From: a virus
Virus record (IMG/VR): IMGVR_UViG_3300031537_000001
Span: 29,293-93,292 of that record
Direction: 5' to 3' (one strand)
Length of the DNA stretch: 64,000 bases
In this document: piece after piece, positions 52,391 to 62,579 of the stretch
How the letters are laid out: every line of letters starts with the position of its first letter
How positions within the stretch are numbered: the first letter of the stretch is position 1
The notes under the pieces: generated by a model
The model's database searches: none
Seen by the model: only the letters and a program-made list of their open reading frames with translations
Told to the model about the DNA's origin: nothing
Program-made: the position numbers and the translations under genes

Positions 52391-55300
52391 ATGGATTGTA
52401 CTTATGATATATCTGGAGATAGCCTGCAAGGTCAGGCTATTAACTTCTTACAAAAAGAAGGAATTAAAAATGTTGCTAAAGTATTTGATGAAAGTTCTTA
52501 CACACTGAGTAATAAGGCTAAGTTTAAAAACTCAGCCTCTTTACTTAATATGCTTCAAAATACCTCGGAACTATTTAAGAAACATGGATTATTTATTCAT
52601 AAAGGTAATCCTAAAATTATGCAACGTAATATTGAGTTTTTTGAAAACTTATATACTACTGAAAGATTAGTATCCGGGATTAATACTAAAGCACAAGAAG
52701 CCGGATTAAAACATAATGTGATAAGTAGTAAGAAATTTCAAGGTAACTACTATTTACTTATGCACGGAGATTCTTTTATAAATGATAAATCAGTTGAATG
52801 GCATAATAAACAAAAACAAAAAACTCTACAGGAAAATATCGATTACATTAAGAGAGTAAATAAATATATGTCTGATAGAATTGGACAAGACGTTATATCC
52901 GTTACTAAAACTACAAATGGCTACAGAGTTAATATTAATGAAGATTCTTTATTAAAATATAATGAATTGAGTTATAGAAATTATTTAAACTCTATGACTA
53001 CTCTTTTTGATAACAATGATTCCTATACTGAAGAACATGATTTATTAATCAATCCTATTATACAGGATTTATACAAAGATAGATCATCATTTTCCAGAGA
53101 AAAATATTTACTTGAAGCCAAGGGTGGCAAGAAATCTGATATAAACATATTAGATAATAAAATCAATAAAATAGAAACTACTATAGAAACTTTAAAAAAG
53201 AGTGAAGCTCTTGATGATATATTCCGAGAAGCATTTGATAATTTTTCAGACATCGATATTATTTTAAGTAAAGATAAAATTAGTAACAGAGAATTCATCT
53301 ATTCTAAAAAGAAACTTGAGATGTGGCAAAATTCGGGAGACTTTTCTAAAGGAACTCATGCATTCCTGGATACAGATGAACTTGGGATAGAGGAGTATAC
53401 TGAGAAGTTTGGAGAAATAAGAAATGAGGCTGAGAAAAGATTATCTAAATTATTAAAACTTGGTGAGTCCTTACTAGAATCAACTGTTAACAATAAACTG
53501 AATTGGAATTCAAGACTTGGATTCAATCAAATTACTAAGTTGGTTAACAAGATTAATGTAGTAGGTAAAAAAGTTTTATCTCTCAATAGAGTAGGAAACG
53601 CTCTTGCTCAGTTTATTCATAAAATAGTCAATGAAGCAAATAATAAGGCTTTTATTGAATCAAAAATCAAATCAAGAAGTTTAGCCAATTTATATAGTAA
53701 TGTAAAAAATTCTGGATTTGATCTTAATCTGTTTTATCAAAAGGATGAAGATGGAACCAGAACAGGAGATCTAACTACCAGATTTTCAAGTAAATATTCT
53801 CGTTATAAAAATAATATTAAGAAAAATACTAAAAGGATAAAAGATAATATGATTTTATTAAATCCTGCTATACTATTCGGAGAAGAAGAGGCTGAGAAAG
53901 ATGCATTAGTAAATTTATTAACTGAACATCTTGGAGAACAGGAAACTAACCGATACATAGAAAAAGCTAGAATCAAATTTGATGAGTATAAAGAAATAAG
54001 AAACGAGTATGTTAAAGTAGAATTTGAAACTATAGATCTATCTCTGGAACAAGAATTACAATTACAAGAATGGGAACAAGAAAACTCTCCTATCGCGTAC
54101 ATAAATTCATTAAATACTACAAAACAAAAAGATACTTCTCAGCTTTCTGGTAAAAGTACTTTTTTGATTATGGTCCCAAAAAGATTTAATGAGAAGGGAG
54201 AGGAGACAGGATTTTACGATAAAACTTTTGATTCAATTCTAGCTAGTAAACCAGCTTATGAATTTTATATCGAAGCCAAAGAAATATTAGAAAATGCAGC
54301 TATAGCATTTGGTAGTGTAGCATTTGATACTGAGTCCTTGGGATTTGTACAGAAATCTTTATTAGAAAAGTATAATGAAACTGGTATTATAGATTTTATT
54401 ACAGAAGATGTTTATAAATCATTAGTGAAAGATCTTATTTCAGAAGATAGCCATCCAGCTAAAACTAATTTATTAACCGGTAAAGTAGAACATAATATTA
54501 ATGTAAATGTGCAGTCTATTAAAACCAGGATACACTCAGAATATTCAAGAGCTATAAAAGCGTTAGGAGTAAAAGAAGAAGATTTAACTTCTGATCAAAA
54601 GTCTAAAGTATATAAAGAAGCTTCAGATAAAGTATTTCAAGAAAACTCTGAAAACTTATTTATGTCTTTAAATATGTTAAACCTGGCTGTTCTCAGTGCA
54701 AAACATAAACATAATGTAGAAGATGCTGTTAATCTTGCTATGACATATCTTCCTAATTCTACTGTTGAAATTGGGGATGATTATGTGGACTCAGCCGGAA
54801 ATCCTATTGCTGAAAAATATATAAATAATATGATGGAAATGGCTGAATACTTCTTGTCAATGAGTTATTATGATGAGGGTAAAGTAGATACTTCTGCTAC
54901 TCTATATAAGATCCAAACCAAGGAAGAGAAATTAAAAGTAAAAGAAATTGATAAATTATTATCTCAAACAGATTTAACTCCTGAAAATAGAGCCAAACTT
55001 GAAGAGGAAAAAAAGACTTTAGGTAAAAGAGTTACTATGAATGGAATGGCTAGAAGACTATTAGATATACTACGTCTAAAAGCTTTAGGATGGAATGTAC
55101 CAGCAGCTATTACCAATTATATGTACGGTAAATTGACAAACCTATATAAAGCTGCTGATGGAAGATTATTTAATATACAAGATTTAGCTAAAGCAGAAAA
55201 GATTATAATTAGTGAGAATAAGAAATTTAACCATGTTATAGAAAACTATGGAATTCTAGGAGATATTCTATTTGAATTTAAAGATACAAATAAATTTGAA

Positions 55301-56236
55301 GAAAAAGATAATTGGTTTATGAAATCAATAAAACAATTTAAACCTTATTCTTTACAAACTGGAACCGAAAAACATAACCAAGGATCTGTTATGGTTGCTA
55401 TGATGTTACATCAAAAAGTTAAGGATTCAGAAACCGGTGAAGAAAAAGATATATGGGATGCAATTCTTCCGGAAGGAATTCTTGAAGATAGATGGACTCT
55501 GGGAGAGTTTAAAGGAGAAGATGCTATTGTTGAAATGGTATCCAGGATTAAATCACAAGTAGAAGAAATACATGGTGATTATTCTAACCCTTTACTTATA
55601 AAATCCTCTGTATCGGGTCAAGCTCTAAGTATGTTCAAACTATGGTTCTTTGAAGCCTTTTACAATAGATTCGGTAGAGAACGCCCTGACTATATCAGAG
55701 GCATTTCAATCAAAGGACGTTATCGTACACTAACTTCATTACTAGCACAGTATAAAGGCAATATTTTTAAGGTTACATCTGATTATAAAAATGGTAAACT
55801 GTCTGAGGTAGATGCTGCTAATATGCGTGTAAATTTAGTAGAATTAACTACAATGATACTTGCAGTTACTTTAGCAGCATTATTAAAGGGTGCAATCTGT
55901 GATGATGATGATGATTGTAAAGGAGCTGGGCAGGCAGAATTATTTACGCTTAATATGATGAAACGCTTAACAGGTGAAATATCATTCTTTACTTCACCCG
56001 AAAATTGGTATAAGTTCATATCTAATCCTGTTGCAGCAGCAAATGTTTTAAATGATATGGTTAAAGCAACTGATATAGCTTACATACAATTATTTGGAGA
56101 AGATGAACAAATGGAATTTCAAGCTGGGTATAGAAAAGGTACACGGAAAGATTGGGCCTTAGTTAGAGATTGGATTCCTATGTATAATCAATTTAAAAGG
56201 CTACAACATTATAGTGGAGAGGTATTAAATTTATAG
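52391..56236 (+). CDS. Giant virion protein of 1,281 aa with C-terminal membrane segment
   Basis: The protein is largely helical and charged. In the C-terminal third are conserved-looking segments (RRLLDILRLKALGWNVPAAI, WFFEAFYNRFGRERPDY) that I recall from many Bacteroidota phage giant proteins. Near the end is a hydrophobic segment (LTTMILAVTLAALLKGAI), then an acidic tract of five Asp. The last residues (RKDWALVRDWIPMYNQFKRL) are also a common end. No catalytic motif was found. It is the last gene of the + strand virion operon and its stop overlaps the convergent gene. Confidence 0.65.
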   Translation: MDCTYDISGDSLQGQAINFLQKEGIKNVAKVFDESSYTLSNKAKFKNSASLLNMLQNTSELFKKHGLFIHKGNPKIMQRNIEFFENLYTTERLVSGINTKAQEAGLKHNVISSKKFQGNYYLLMHGDSFINDKSVEWHNKQKQKTLQENIDYIKRVNKYMSDRIGQDVISVTKTTNGYRVNINEDSLLKYNELSYRNYLNSMTTLFDNNDSYTEEHDLLINPIIQDLYKDRSSFSREKYLLEAKGGKKSDINILDNKINKIETTIETLKKSEALDDIFREAFDNFSDIDIILSKDKISNREFIYSKKKLEMWQNSGDFSKGTHAFLDTDELGIEEYTEKFGEIRNEAEKRLSKLLKLGESLLESTVNNKLNWNSRLGFNQITKLVNKINVVGKKVLSLNRVGNALAQFIHKIVNEANNKAFIESKIKSRSLANLYSNVKNSGFDLNLFYQKDEDGTRTGDLTTRFSSKYSRYKNNIKKNTKRIKDNMILLNPAILFGEEEAEKDALVNLLTEHLGEQETNRYIEKARIKFDEYKEIRNEYVKVEFETIDLSLEQELQLQEWEQENSPIAYINSLNTTKQKDTSQLSGKSTFLIMVPKRFNEKGEETGFYDKTFDSILASKPAYEFYIEAKEILENAAIAFGSVAFDTESLGFVQKSLLEKYNETGIIDFITEDVYKSLVKDLISEDSHPAKTNLLTGKVEHNINVNVQSIKTRIHSEYSRAIKALGVKEEDLTSDQKSKVYKEASDKVFQENSENLFMSLNMLNLAVLSAKHKHNVEDAVNLAMTYLPNSTVEIGDDYVDSAGNPIAEKYINNMMEMAEYFLSMSYYDEGKVDTSATLYKIQTKEEKLKVKEIDKLLSQTDLTPENRAKLEEEKKTLGKRVTMNGMARRLLDILRLKALGWNVPAAITNYMYGKLTNLYKAADGRLFNIQDLAKAEKIIISENKKFNHVIENYGILGDILFEFKDTNKFEEKDNWFMKSIKQFKPYSLQTGTEKHNQGSVMVAMMLHQKVKDSETGEEKDIWDAILPEGILEDRWTLGEFKGEDAIVEMVSRIKSQVEEIHGDYSNPLLIKSSVSGQALSMFKLWFFEAFYNRFGRERPDYIRGISIKGRYRTLTSLLAQYKGNIFKVTSDYKNGKLSEVDAANMRVNLVELTTMILAVTLAALLKGAICDDDDDCKGAGQAELFTLNMMKRLTGEISFFTSPENWYKFISNPVAAANVLNDMVKATDIAYIQLFGEDEQMEFQAGYRKGTRKDWALVRDWIPMYNQFKRLQHYSGEVLNL

Positions 56237-56437
56237 CAGGTCAAAGTAAGTAGATAAAGATTTATCTACTACTTGTACTTCTGTATTTTTACACTGTCCT
56301 AATAAATCATTATCTATAGCATACATAAGTTCTTTCCAGTTTCGAGGACTAACACTTCTATAAATCTTACCGAATAAATTAGTAGTTTTCCATTCTAATT
56401 TCTCTGGGTCTAATACTATAATAGGGCTATCAATCAT
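56231..56437 (-). CDS. Hypothetical small protein (68 aa)
   Basis: It begins with an ATGA overlap with the cupin-like gene and is the last gene of the - strand block. It has no membrane segment and a mixed composition (MIDSPIIVLDPEKLEWKTTN). The stop overlaps the + strand virion gene by six bases, so the two transcripts converge with no spacer. Function unknown. Confidence 0.5.
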   Translation of the reverse strand: MIDSPIIVLDPEKLEWKTTNLFGKIYRSVSPRNWKELMYAIDNDLLGQCKNTEVQVVDKSLSTYFDLL

Positions 56438-56844
56438 AGTTTAGGCATATAGACAATTACACATTCTGTACCCGGGTAGTATCTAATTCTATGCAGATTT
56501 GATTTAAATATTGCTAAACTTTGACCTTCTTTAAATAGTACATTTGATTCTATATTATAGATTTGTCCCTTTTTAACATAGATAAATTGGCTTTGATTTT
56601 GATGTAAATGCTCATCAAGTTCAATAAAATCAGTTACTATAACTTTTAAGATAGTTATGCCAATATCATATTGCTCTTGACTTGTTATATCCTTAATCTT
56701 TAATCCTTTTTCTAACTCAGTATAGTCTAAAGTAGATATATCTACTTTTCCTTTAGGGTTTAGTAAATAATTACGCATATCTTCAGTAAATCCCTTCACA
56801 TCTTGAATATTCCTCTCTATCTCTTCAACAACTACAGTATTCAT
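56434..56844 (-). CDS. Cupin-like protein (136 aa)
   Basis: The C-terminal half has a cupin pattern: EHLHQNQSQFIYVKKGQIYN (HxH then Gly), FKEGQSLAIFKSNLHRIRYY, and a final strand VIVYMP. This is a small beta-barrel common in metal- or ligand-binding proteins. The N-terminal half is helical and charged. In a tail-recognition operon it could be a chaperone, cap or carbohydrate-interacting protein. The cupin HxH is intact but the later acidic ligand is not certain. Position close to adhesin genes. Confidence 0.55.
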   Translation of the reverse strand: MNTVVVEEIERNIQDVKGFTEDMRNYLLNPKGKVDISTLDYTELEKGLKIKDITSQEQYDIGITILKVIVTDFIELDEHLHQNQSQFIYVKKGQIYNIESNVLFKEGQSLAIFKSNLHRIRYYPGTECVIVYMPKL

Positions 56845-56848
56845 AATT

Positions 56849-57247
56849 TTAAACTTTTTTGGTATTTAATAGTAACTCAATTTTTGTAGAAATTTGTATT
56901 AACAAATTAGTATGGCTTTCAACTTCATCAATGTTGTTTTTCAATAATTCATTTTGTTCTTTTTTCAACTCTATAAATCTAACCAGAATATTCTTTAATT
57001 CTACTAGCATTTCCTTATCAGCTTCTCTTACTTTAAGTAATATCTCATTAAGTTCTTTTACTTCGGTAGCTTTTTGAGTTTGTAATGTATTTATAATAGT
57101 CTCTTTTTTATTAAGTGTTCGGTACATAAAATATATACCTGCTAATAAAACTAATAATAATAACGCAAGTATAGGATCTAATAAACTTATTTGTTTAATA
57201 ACATCAACTCCAACATTAGTTCCCTTTTCAACCATAATAGTATCCAT
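56849..57247 (-). CDS. Membrane-anchored coiled-coil protein, holin/spanin-like
   Basis: The 132-residue product has a hydrophobic segment near residue 25-45 (PILALLLLVLLAGIYFM), a basic/charged stretch, then a long helix of about 80 residues with coiled-coil character (LVELKNILVRFIELKKEQNELL). This is the layout of an inner-membrane spanin or small holin. No lipobox and no paired o-spanin were recognised nearby. It sits among tail genes in this minus-strand block, which is unusual for a lysis gene but not impossible. Confidence 0.5.
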   Translation of the reverse strand: MDTIMVEKGTNVGVDVIKQISLLDPILALLLLVLLAGIYFMYRTLNKKETIINTLQTQKATEVKELNEILLKVREADKEMLVELKNILVRFIELKKEQNELLKNNIDEVESHTNLLIQISTKIELLLNTKKV

Positions 57248-57268
57248 AAGTATTCAAGAATAAAAATA

Positions 57269-57976
57269 TTAATTAAATGATAATTTGACAAGCCCTTGAG
57301 CACCGTATCCACCAACAAAAGATTCTGATATAGAAGCATCAGCAGTAAATGCACCACTACCACCTGCACCATAATTAGCTCCACCCTGACCAGCCCAATA
57401 ATCAGATGAATACCCATCTCCACCTTTACCACTATAGCCACCTAATGAAGCTCCACCAGTTGTTGCAGAAGCTGAATTACCATTTTGAGTTTCTATTGGA
57501 GAACCACCACCACCTCCAGAATATATAGATGGGTCACCGTTTGCTCCATCTCCTCCTTTATAAACAACATCACCTATGCCATTTATATATGATCCAGTTC
57601 CTTTTGCAGCACCATCAGCAGATTGACCACCAGAAGCAATACATATATCAATACTATTAATCGAAACTATACTAGAATTTCCATGGGCTGCACTTCCTGC
57701 AGTTCCATATCTAATTGCAGCAACTTGGATATCAATAGTATGTCCTACAGTTGGGCTACTTATAGTTTTTGCAACGTATTGTCCTGCTGCTCCACCACCT
57801 TCATTTCCTTGTGTATTCGCTGGAATTCCTGCACCTGCACCGCCTCCACCCCAACATTCAATAATTAGTTGAGTACAACCAGAAGGAATAGTAGTATTAA
57901 ATATACCAGGTGTAGAATACACCGTAGAATAAGGTGTAAAATTAGGTTGTTGTAATATTCCAAATATTAAACTCAT
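57269..57976 (-). CDS. Glycine-rich tail adhesin
   Basis: I chose the inner ATG at 57976, just after the stop of the upstream gene, over the longer frame to 58012. The product of about 235 residues begins MSLIFGILQQPNF, has an N-terminal beta-rich part with IIECWGGGGAGAGI, then several polyglycine patches (GGGGGSPIETQNG, GGASLGGYSGKGGDG, GGANYGAGGSG). Glycine-rich loops of this type form the receptor-binding tip of phage adhesins such as T4-like gp38. The final strand (YGAQGLVKLSFN) is typical for that fold. It lies after the beta-helix spike gene. Confidence 0.7.
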   Translation of the reverse strand: MSLIFGILQQPNFTPYSTVYSTPGIFNTTIPSGCTQLIIECWGGGGAGAGIPANTQGNEGGGAAGQYVAKTISSPTVGHTIDIQVAAIRYGTAGSAAHGNSSIVSINSIDICIASGGQSADGAAKGTGSYINGIGDVVYKGGDGANGDPSIYSGGGGGSPIETQNGNSASATTGGASLGGYSGKGGDGYSSDYWAGQGGANYGAGGSGAFTADASISESFVGGYGAQGLVKLSFN

Positions 57977-57981
57977 AGTTT

Positions 57982-60051
57982 TTAAGCCTCCAAAAATCCA
58001 ACAATAACACACTCAGTAGCACTACGAAAGTAAATAGAAACTCCCTTCCATTGTGTTGCTAATTTTCTATTTGCATTCTCATAATATAATGTTACTCCAC
58101 TTCCTGCTACTAGAGTTATATCACCTGTATTTATATTAATAAGATCACATTGAAATCCATCTGACATTTGATCTATAGTAAAGTTAAAATCTGATGTACT
58201 ATTCATTTCAACTACACCTGTATTATCAGTAGAAACAAGAGATGCTGTGGTTGTTACTGCACGTCTTGGTTTAAGAAGTAATGTATAATAGTTATCAAAA
58301 TATGTCTTATCAAATAAATAAACAACATTCCATGAACTTGCATCTGTTCCTGTAATTAATATACATTCTATTTTTATAGTTTGTCCAGCAGGAATAGTTG
58401 TAATTAAATTAGAACCAGAGCTGTTAACAGTTATAATTCCAGTTGATTTATTTGTAATCTCAAATGATCTACCTAATACTAAAGTTGTAACATCAGGCAT
58501 AACAACCGTTTGAGTAGTTGATCCTGTAAATATTTGTTTATAATTACTACTTACAGTTAATGTAGTTATACCTGTTGCTGTTGCCTGAGTAGAAAAACCA
58601 TTGATATTTGGGGCTAATGTAATTCCTGTAACTTTGAAATCTCCGTCGCTGTAAGAACTTACAAAATGAACTGTTCCCGCTCCGGAATAAGTTGTTTTAG
58701 CCGTTAGTTTGTCGAAAGTGCTATTCCAAATATCACCCGTTGCTATATTACATCCTACAGAAGCACCTACAGAAGTTAATATCATTACATTATGCCTTGA
58801 TTCTATAACTGCTCCACCAGCAGTTGAATCAATCCAAAAGCCATATGCAGAAGCATCACAATCGATTACGATTCGGTTCTGAATAAATATAGCACTTGTA
58901 CCTGTTCCATATAACCACAATCCAGTGGCACTTACAGCATAGCCATCGGCATCTAAATTAATTAGGTTATTTGAAAGTATACAACTACCGGTTACATTTG
59001 CTGTTGTTTCAAATCCTACAATATCGTTGTTAGGATTTATTGTAGATACATTAATTTCATTATTGTTCATGATCACGTCAGTCAAAGTACCTGATTGAAG
59101 TATAGCTGATTGAATCAAATAAGTACCGGCAATTGCTGTATTGTTGAAATAATTTATATAACAGTCTGACATTCTGAAAGAACCTGCTGCTATTTCAATA
59201 GCATGCATTAAATAGTCACCTGCTGTTTTTGTTACAGTTATATCGCAATCTTTCAGTACCGAATCTAATCCTGATGAAACAATAGCGGATGAATTAACAG
59301 TTAATGTACCATAATCAACTACTATCCCTAATTCCGAAACCGTACATTTTGTAGAAGAAAATATTAAAACTGTACCTGATATTGCGGCTATAATTGTGTT
59401 TGTGCGTCCTGAACCTACAATATCAATATAATCTTTACATACTACGTTTTCATTATATACCCCTGAATATATATATATACAGTATCTTTTTATTGTTGTC
59501 GCATCAGTTATAGAATCAATTGCATCTTGTATAATTGTATAATCACAACCTGATTTCCCGACTGTAACTATCTGAGATGGATGGCCAGTTTTTGAATTTA
59601 ACTGTGTCTGAATAGTTGCTGTAACACCTTTTACATAAGATAATTCTATTAATGAAGGATAAGTTGCTACAGGTAGTGATTGTAGTTTCTTATTAACATC
59701 AGTTGATACTAATTCTGAAGCGGTCAATGAATTCTGTATAGGTTGTCCCCCTGATATTGTTTGAGGACTACTTTGATCAAGATTAAGTTTAGTATCTAAT
59801 TCAGCCTGTAAATCTATCTCACTTGGAATTTTAACCCAATTTAAATTATTTTCTAAATCAGAATCCACTGTCCCTAACTTCAACTGATACTCATTATGGT
59901 CCTCTTCTACACTTACCAACATCATATCATACCTATTTATCAAAGGTATAGCATCACGTTCAACTAAAGTTAAAGCTGATACTTTTGCATCTAATGGTTT
60001 TTGAACTCTTAATTCAAAATTAAATGACTTGGGTATATCTCCTTCTGGCAT
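57982..60051 (-). CDS. Beta-helix tail spike/fibre protein (689 aa)
   Basis: The N-terminal about 150 residues contain KSFNFELRVQKPLDAKVSAL and ELDTKLNLDQSSPQ, a likely tail-anchoring region with short coiled segments. From about residue 165 the protein is a right-handed parallel beta helix (VGKSGCDYTIIQDAIDSI, then strand repeats with N and G turns), the pectin-lyase/pectinesterase-like fold common in spikes. A C-terminal beta domain ends in YYENANRKLATQW and VIVGFLEA. The spike would bind or degrade host surface polysaccharide. Start and end abut neighbouring genes (TAATG overlap at 60051). Confidence 0.75.
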   Translation of the reverse strand: MPEGDIPKSFNFELRVQKPLDAKVSALTLVERDAIPLINRYDMMLVSVEEDHNEYQLKLGTVDSDLENNLNWVKIPSEIDLQAELDTKLNLDQSSPQTISGGQPIQNSLTASELVSTDVNKKLQSLPVATYPSLIELSYVKGVTATIQTQLNSKTGHPSQIVTVGKSGCDYTIIQDAIDSITDATTIKRYCIYIYSGVYNENVVCKDYIDIVGSGRTNTIIAAISGTVLIFSSTKCTVSELGIVVDYGTLTVNSSAIVSSGLDSVLKDCDITVTKTAGDYLMHAIEIAAGSFRMSDCYINYFNNTAIAGTYLIQSAILQSGTLTDVIMNNNEINVSTINPNNDIVGFETTANVTGSCILSNNLINLDADGYAVSATGLWLYGTGTSAIFIQNRIVIDCDASAYGFWIDSTAGGAVIESRHNVMILTSVGASVGCNIATGDIWNSTFDKLTAKTTYSGAGTVHFVSSYSDGDFKVTGITLAPNINGFSTQATATGITTLTVSSNYKQIFTGSTTQTVVMPDVTTLVLGRSFEITNKSTGIITVNSSGSNLITTIPAGQTIKIECILITGTDASSWNVVYLFDKTYFDNYYTLLLKPRRAVTTTASLVSTDNTGVVEMNSTSDFNFTIDQMSDGFQCDLININTGDITLVAGSGVTLYYENANRKLATQWKGVSIYFRSATECVIVGFLEA

Positions 60052-60638
60052 TATATAATAAATTTAAGTGAAAAATTACCTTGAGTTGTAATAGATTCAG
60101 ATTCATATACATAATAAAGTATACTACCTAAATCAGGAATATCAAATGATTCTGATCTTTGTGTAAACCCATTTAAAACCTCATCATCGTCAGGATCAAG
60201 TATGGAAGACAATTCGCCTAAAGATTGAGGATAACAGAAATAAAATACTTCTAAAGTAGGATTAAATATTAAAGATATATCAATACCATTTCCAAATAAT
60301 TCTATAGACTGAGTTAGATTTGCCTGTAATTGAGACACAGTTAAATTCTGTGCACCTACTCCATAATATAAAATAGGATTAGTTACATTAATAACATCTG
60401 GAATTTTGTACATAATTCCAAATAACCTTAACAAATGTATAAGCTTTTTATAAAGTTGTAATTGAATATTAGTAGTTAATATTCCTGTATTAAGTAAAGA
60501 AAATAATATAGTAATATGTAAAATAGAAGAAAAATCTGCCTTACCATCTATCTTTAATTTATTATGCAATCTTTGATAGATACTTGATTTTATTGTATCT
60601 TCTTTACTTAAAATATAGTTTATTTTATAATCTAACAT
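60051..60638 (-). CDS. Tail fibre adaptor-like protein (195 aa)
   Basis: The 195-residue product has a beta-sandwich-like core: NPTLEVFYFCYPQSLGELSS and ILDPDDDEVLNGFTQRS, then a strand-rich end YYVYESESITTQGNFSLKFI. The pattern FYF-YP-S-G-L-SILD...YYVY is one I know from tail fibre and adaptor proteins of Bacteroidota phages. It overlaps the spike gene by one base and lies 51 bases from the next gene. Exact role unknown. Confidence 0.6.
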   Translation of the reverse strand: MLDYKINYILSKEDTIKSSIYQRLHNKLKIDGKADFSSILHITILFSLLNTGILTTNIQLQLYKKLIHLLRLFGIMYKIPDVINVTNPILYYGVGAQNLTVSQLQANLTQSIELFGNGIDISLIFNPTLEVFYFCYPQSLGELSSILDPDDDEVLNGFTQRSESFDIPDLGSILYYVYESESITTQGNFSLKFII

Positions 60639-60689
60639 AGCTAATCATTTGATAAATAAAATCGTTATTAAGTTGTATTTTTGATGCTA

Positions 60690-62579
60690 TCATGATTTCA
60701 AAATTAATAGTCCATAATGTGCAGGTACAGTTAATTCCTGGGAGCTTACATCAACTCCATTCACATCTTCATATCCAGAAGGTGCAATTATAGTAATATC
60801 TGAATCGGTTTCATTAGTGTAAAGTTTTACATCTTCAAGAGCTTGCGCCTCACTAACATAACTCAACCAATTTAATTTTTCTATACTATCAGTATCGTAA
60901 CCATAAGCCGCTTGTAATGCAGCAAGATTTCCTAAATTAGAAATTACATTGCTTCTGTATGGTCTTAAATAAATATTTTCCTCTGCATTTCCATCAGGGC
61001 TAAAACAATCAAAATCATAACTAATTAATACATTTGTTCCGTTGGAACGGTTGCATATTATATTTCGATTAAATACAAAATCCTTACCAGCCGGAACAAT
61101 TCCATCGGTTATGTTGTGGATATATACCATTGTTTTATCTGCATCAAGAAAAATATTATCTTCAAGTATAGTATCTGTAGTGCCATCGTTTACTTTTACG
61201 CAATAATTAGAACTGCCATAAACTACGTTGTGATGAATATTATTTTTCCCACTTCTGTTATCTTGGAATATACCGCAATTTGCAACATTTCGAGTAATAT
61301 TGTATATAATATTGTGGTCTATCTCTATATCTTCTGCTAATTGAGGATATGCATTCCTGTAGAAAAATGTGTAAATTCCAGCTCCATCGTCAAATCTTGT
61401 TAATATATCATGAATCACATTATTATAGATTCTACCATTATAAGCGGCATTTGTAGATAATCCATTATAAGCTGTATTATATATTGTATTGTCATGAATA
61501 GAAAAAATGTTGGCGAAATATGTTAAATCTGATATATTTGTAGCCACAACGATTCCAGACCCGATTATGGAATTCCTATTATTTACGGAATAATCTTCTT
61601 TTATCCATCCATAGTTTGACTGAGTGCCGCAATTAGAAACCGTGTTTCTGTAAATATTAAAATACTGTATATTTCCAATTATTACTCCACAAGCTCCAAT
61701 TTCGCTAATAATATTATCATATATGTTTATGTTTGAAGACCTTGAGATTATTCTAATTCCGTCCTCCCTGCAATCATAGATATTACAATTATTGATATTT
61801 AGTTGACTAATTACATAAATATTATTGTAAATTGCAGCCTCAAAGAAGTGTTTAAAATCTATATTTCTTATAGTTACATTATTACCTGTAACATTAAACC
61901 CTGAATCTTCAACAACTGAATTAATTTCGTAATTGCTGGGGGCAGATGGTAATTTTACATAAAGTTTGCCGCCTTCAAAACACCAATCATAATTGTCGGT
62001 AAGAAGTGTTTGAAGATTTAAGAATTTTACTTTTTGAGCTTTACCCCCATTTGTTAATAATCCAAATTCATGAGTCCTGTCAACTGTAACTGTGCCTGAA
62101 CTATATCCAGTAACCGTATATTCTCGTGAAAGATTAAACATTGACTTAAAGTCGACTACCAAAGCCCCTGTAGGGTCTATACTCAAATCTCCTGAATCTA
62201 TTCCAAATTGATCTGTATCTGGGATTGATACAATATCAATCCAGTCTGTCTCACACATTTTTGCTTCATACCCTGTAATATACAGCCATTTTGTTGCACT
62301 TTTGGGAGTTATTGAGTAAATTCCATCGCCTTCATCCGTCCAAACTTCCTGACCTAAATCTACAGAACCTCTACAAATTGGAGCAAGTCCAGTTCCGTAT
62401 GGTTCAACAATAATATTATCAACGTTAAGATTTTTTGCCAAATAAAATTCCTGTCCCCTTGCTAATCTATAAGTCTTATTTGCCTCGAAAGCAAGTGCAT
62501 CAAGCTCTGATTGGTTGGCAATATTCACATTATTTGTTGAAATATTATTTTTAGCCGTTAAAACATGAGGCGCTATCAT
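60690..62579 (-). CDS. Beta-helix tailspike (629 aa)
   Basis: After a short N-terminal segment (ISTNNVNIANQSELDALAF) and strand-rich region, residues about 230-470 show repeated parallel beta-helix turns (NNVTIRNIDFKHF, SNINIYDNIISEIGACGVII, IQYFNIYRNTVSNCG and so on). This PbH1/NosD-type fold is the classic form of polysaccharide-degrading spikes. A C-terminal domain follows (YEDVNGVDVSSQELTVPAHYG). The stop of the upstream lectin-like gene abuts the start at 62579. Catalytic residues cannot be assigned by eye. Confidence 0.75.
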   Translation of the reverse strand: MIAPHVLTAKNNISTNNVNIANQSELDALAFEANKTYRLARGQEFYLAKNLNVDNIIVEPYGTGLAPICRGSVDLGQEVWTDEGDGIYSITPKSATKWLYITGYEAKMCETDWIDIVSIPDTDQFGIDSGDLSIDPTGALVVDFKSMFNLSREYTVTGYSSGTVTVDRTHEFGLLTNGGKAQKVKFLNLQTLLTDNYDWCFEGGKLYVKLPSAPSNYEINSVVEDSGFNVTGNNVTIRNIDFKHFFEAAIYNNIYVISQLNINNCNIYDCREDGIRIISRSSNINIYDNIISEIGACGVIIGNIQYFNIYRNTVSNCGTQSNYGWIKEDYSVNNRNSIIGSGIVVATNISDLTYFANIFSIHDNTIYNTAYNGLSTNAAYNGRIYNNVIHDILTRFDDGAGIYTFFYRNAYPQLAEDIEIDHNIIYNITRNVANCGIFQDNRSGKNNIHHNVVYGSSNYCVKVNDGTTDTILEDNIFLDADKTMVYIHNITDGIVPAGKDFVFNRNIICNRSNGTNVLISYDFDCFSPDGNAEENIYLRPYRSNVISNLGNLAALQAAYGYDTDSIEKLNWLSYVSEAQALEDVKLYTNETDSDITIIAPSGYEDVNGVDVSSQELTVPAHYGLLILKS

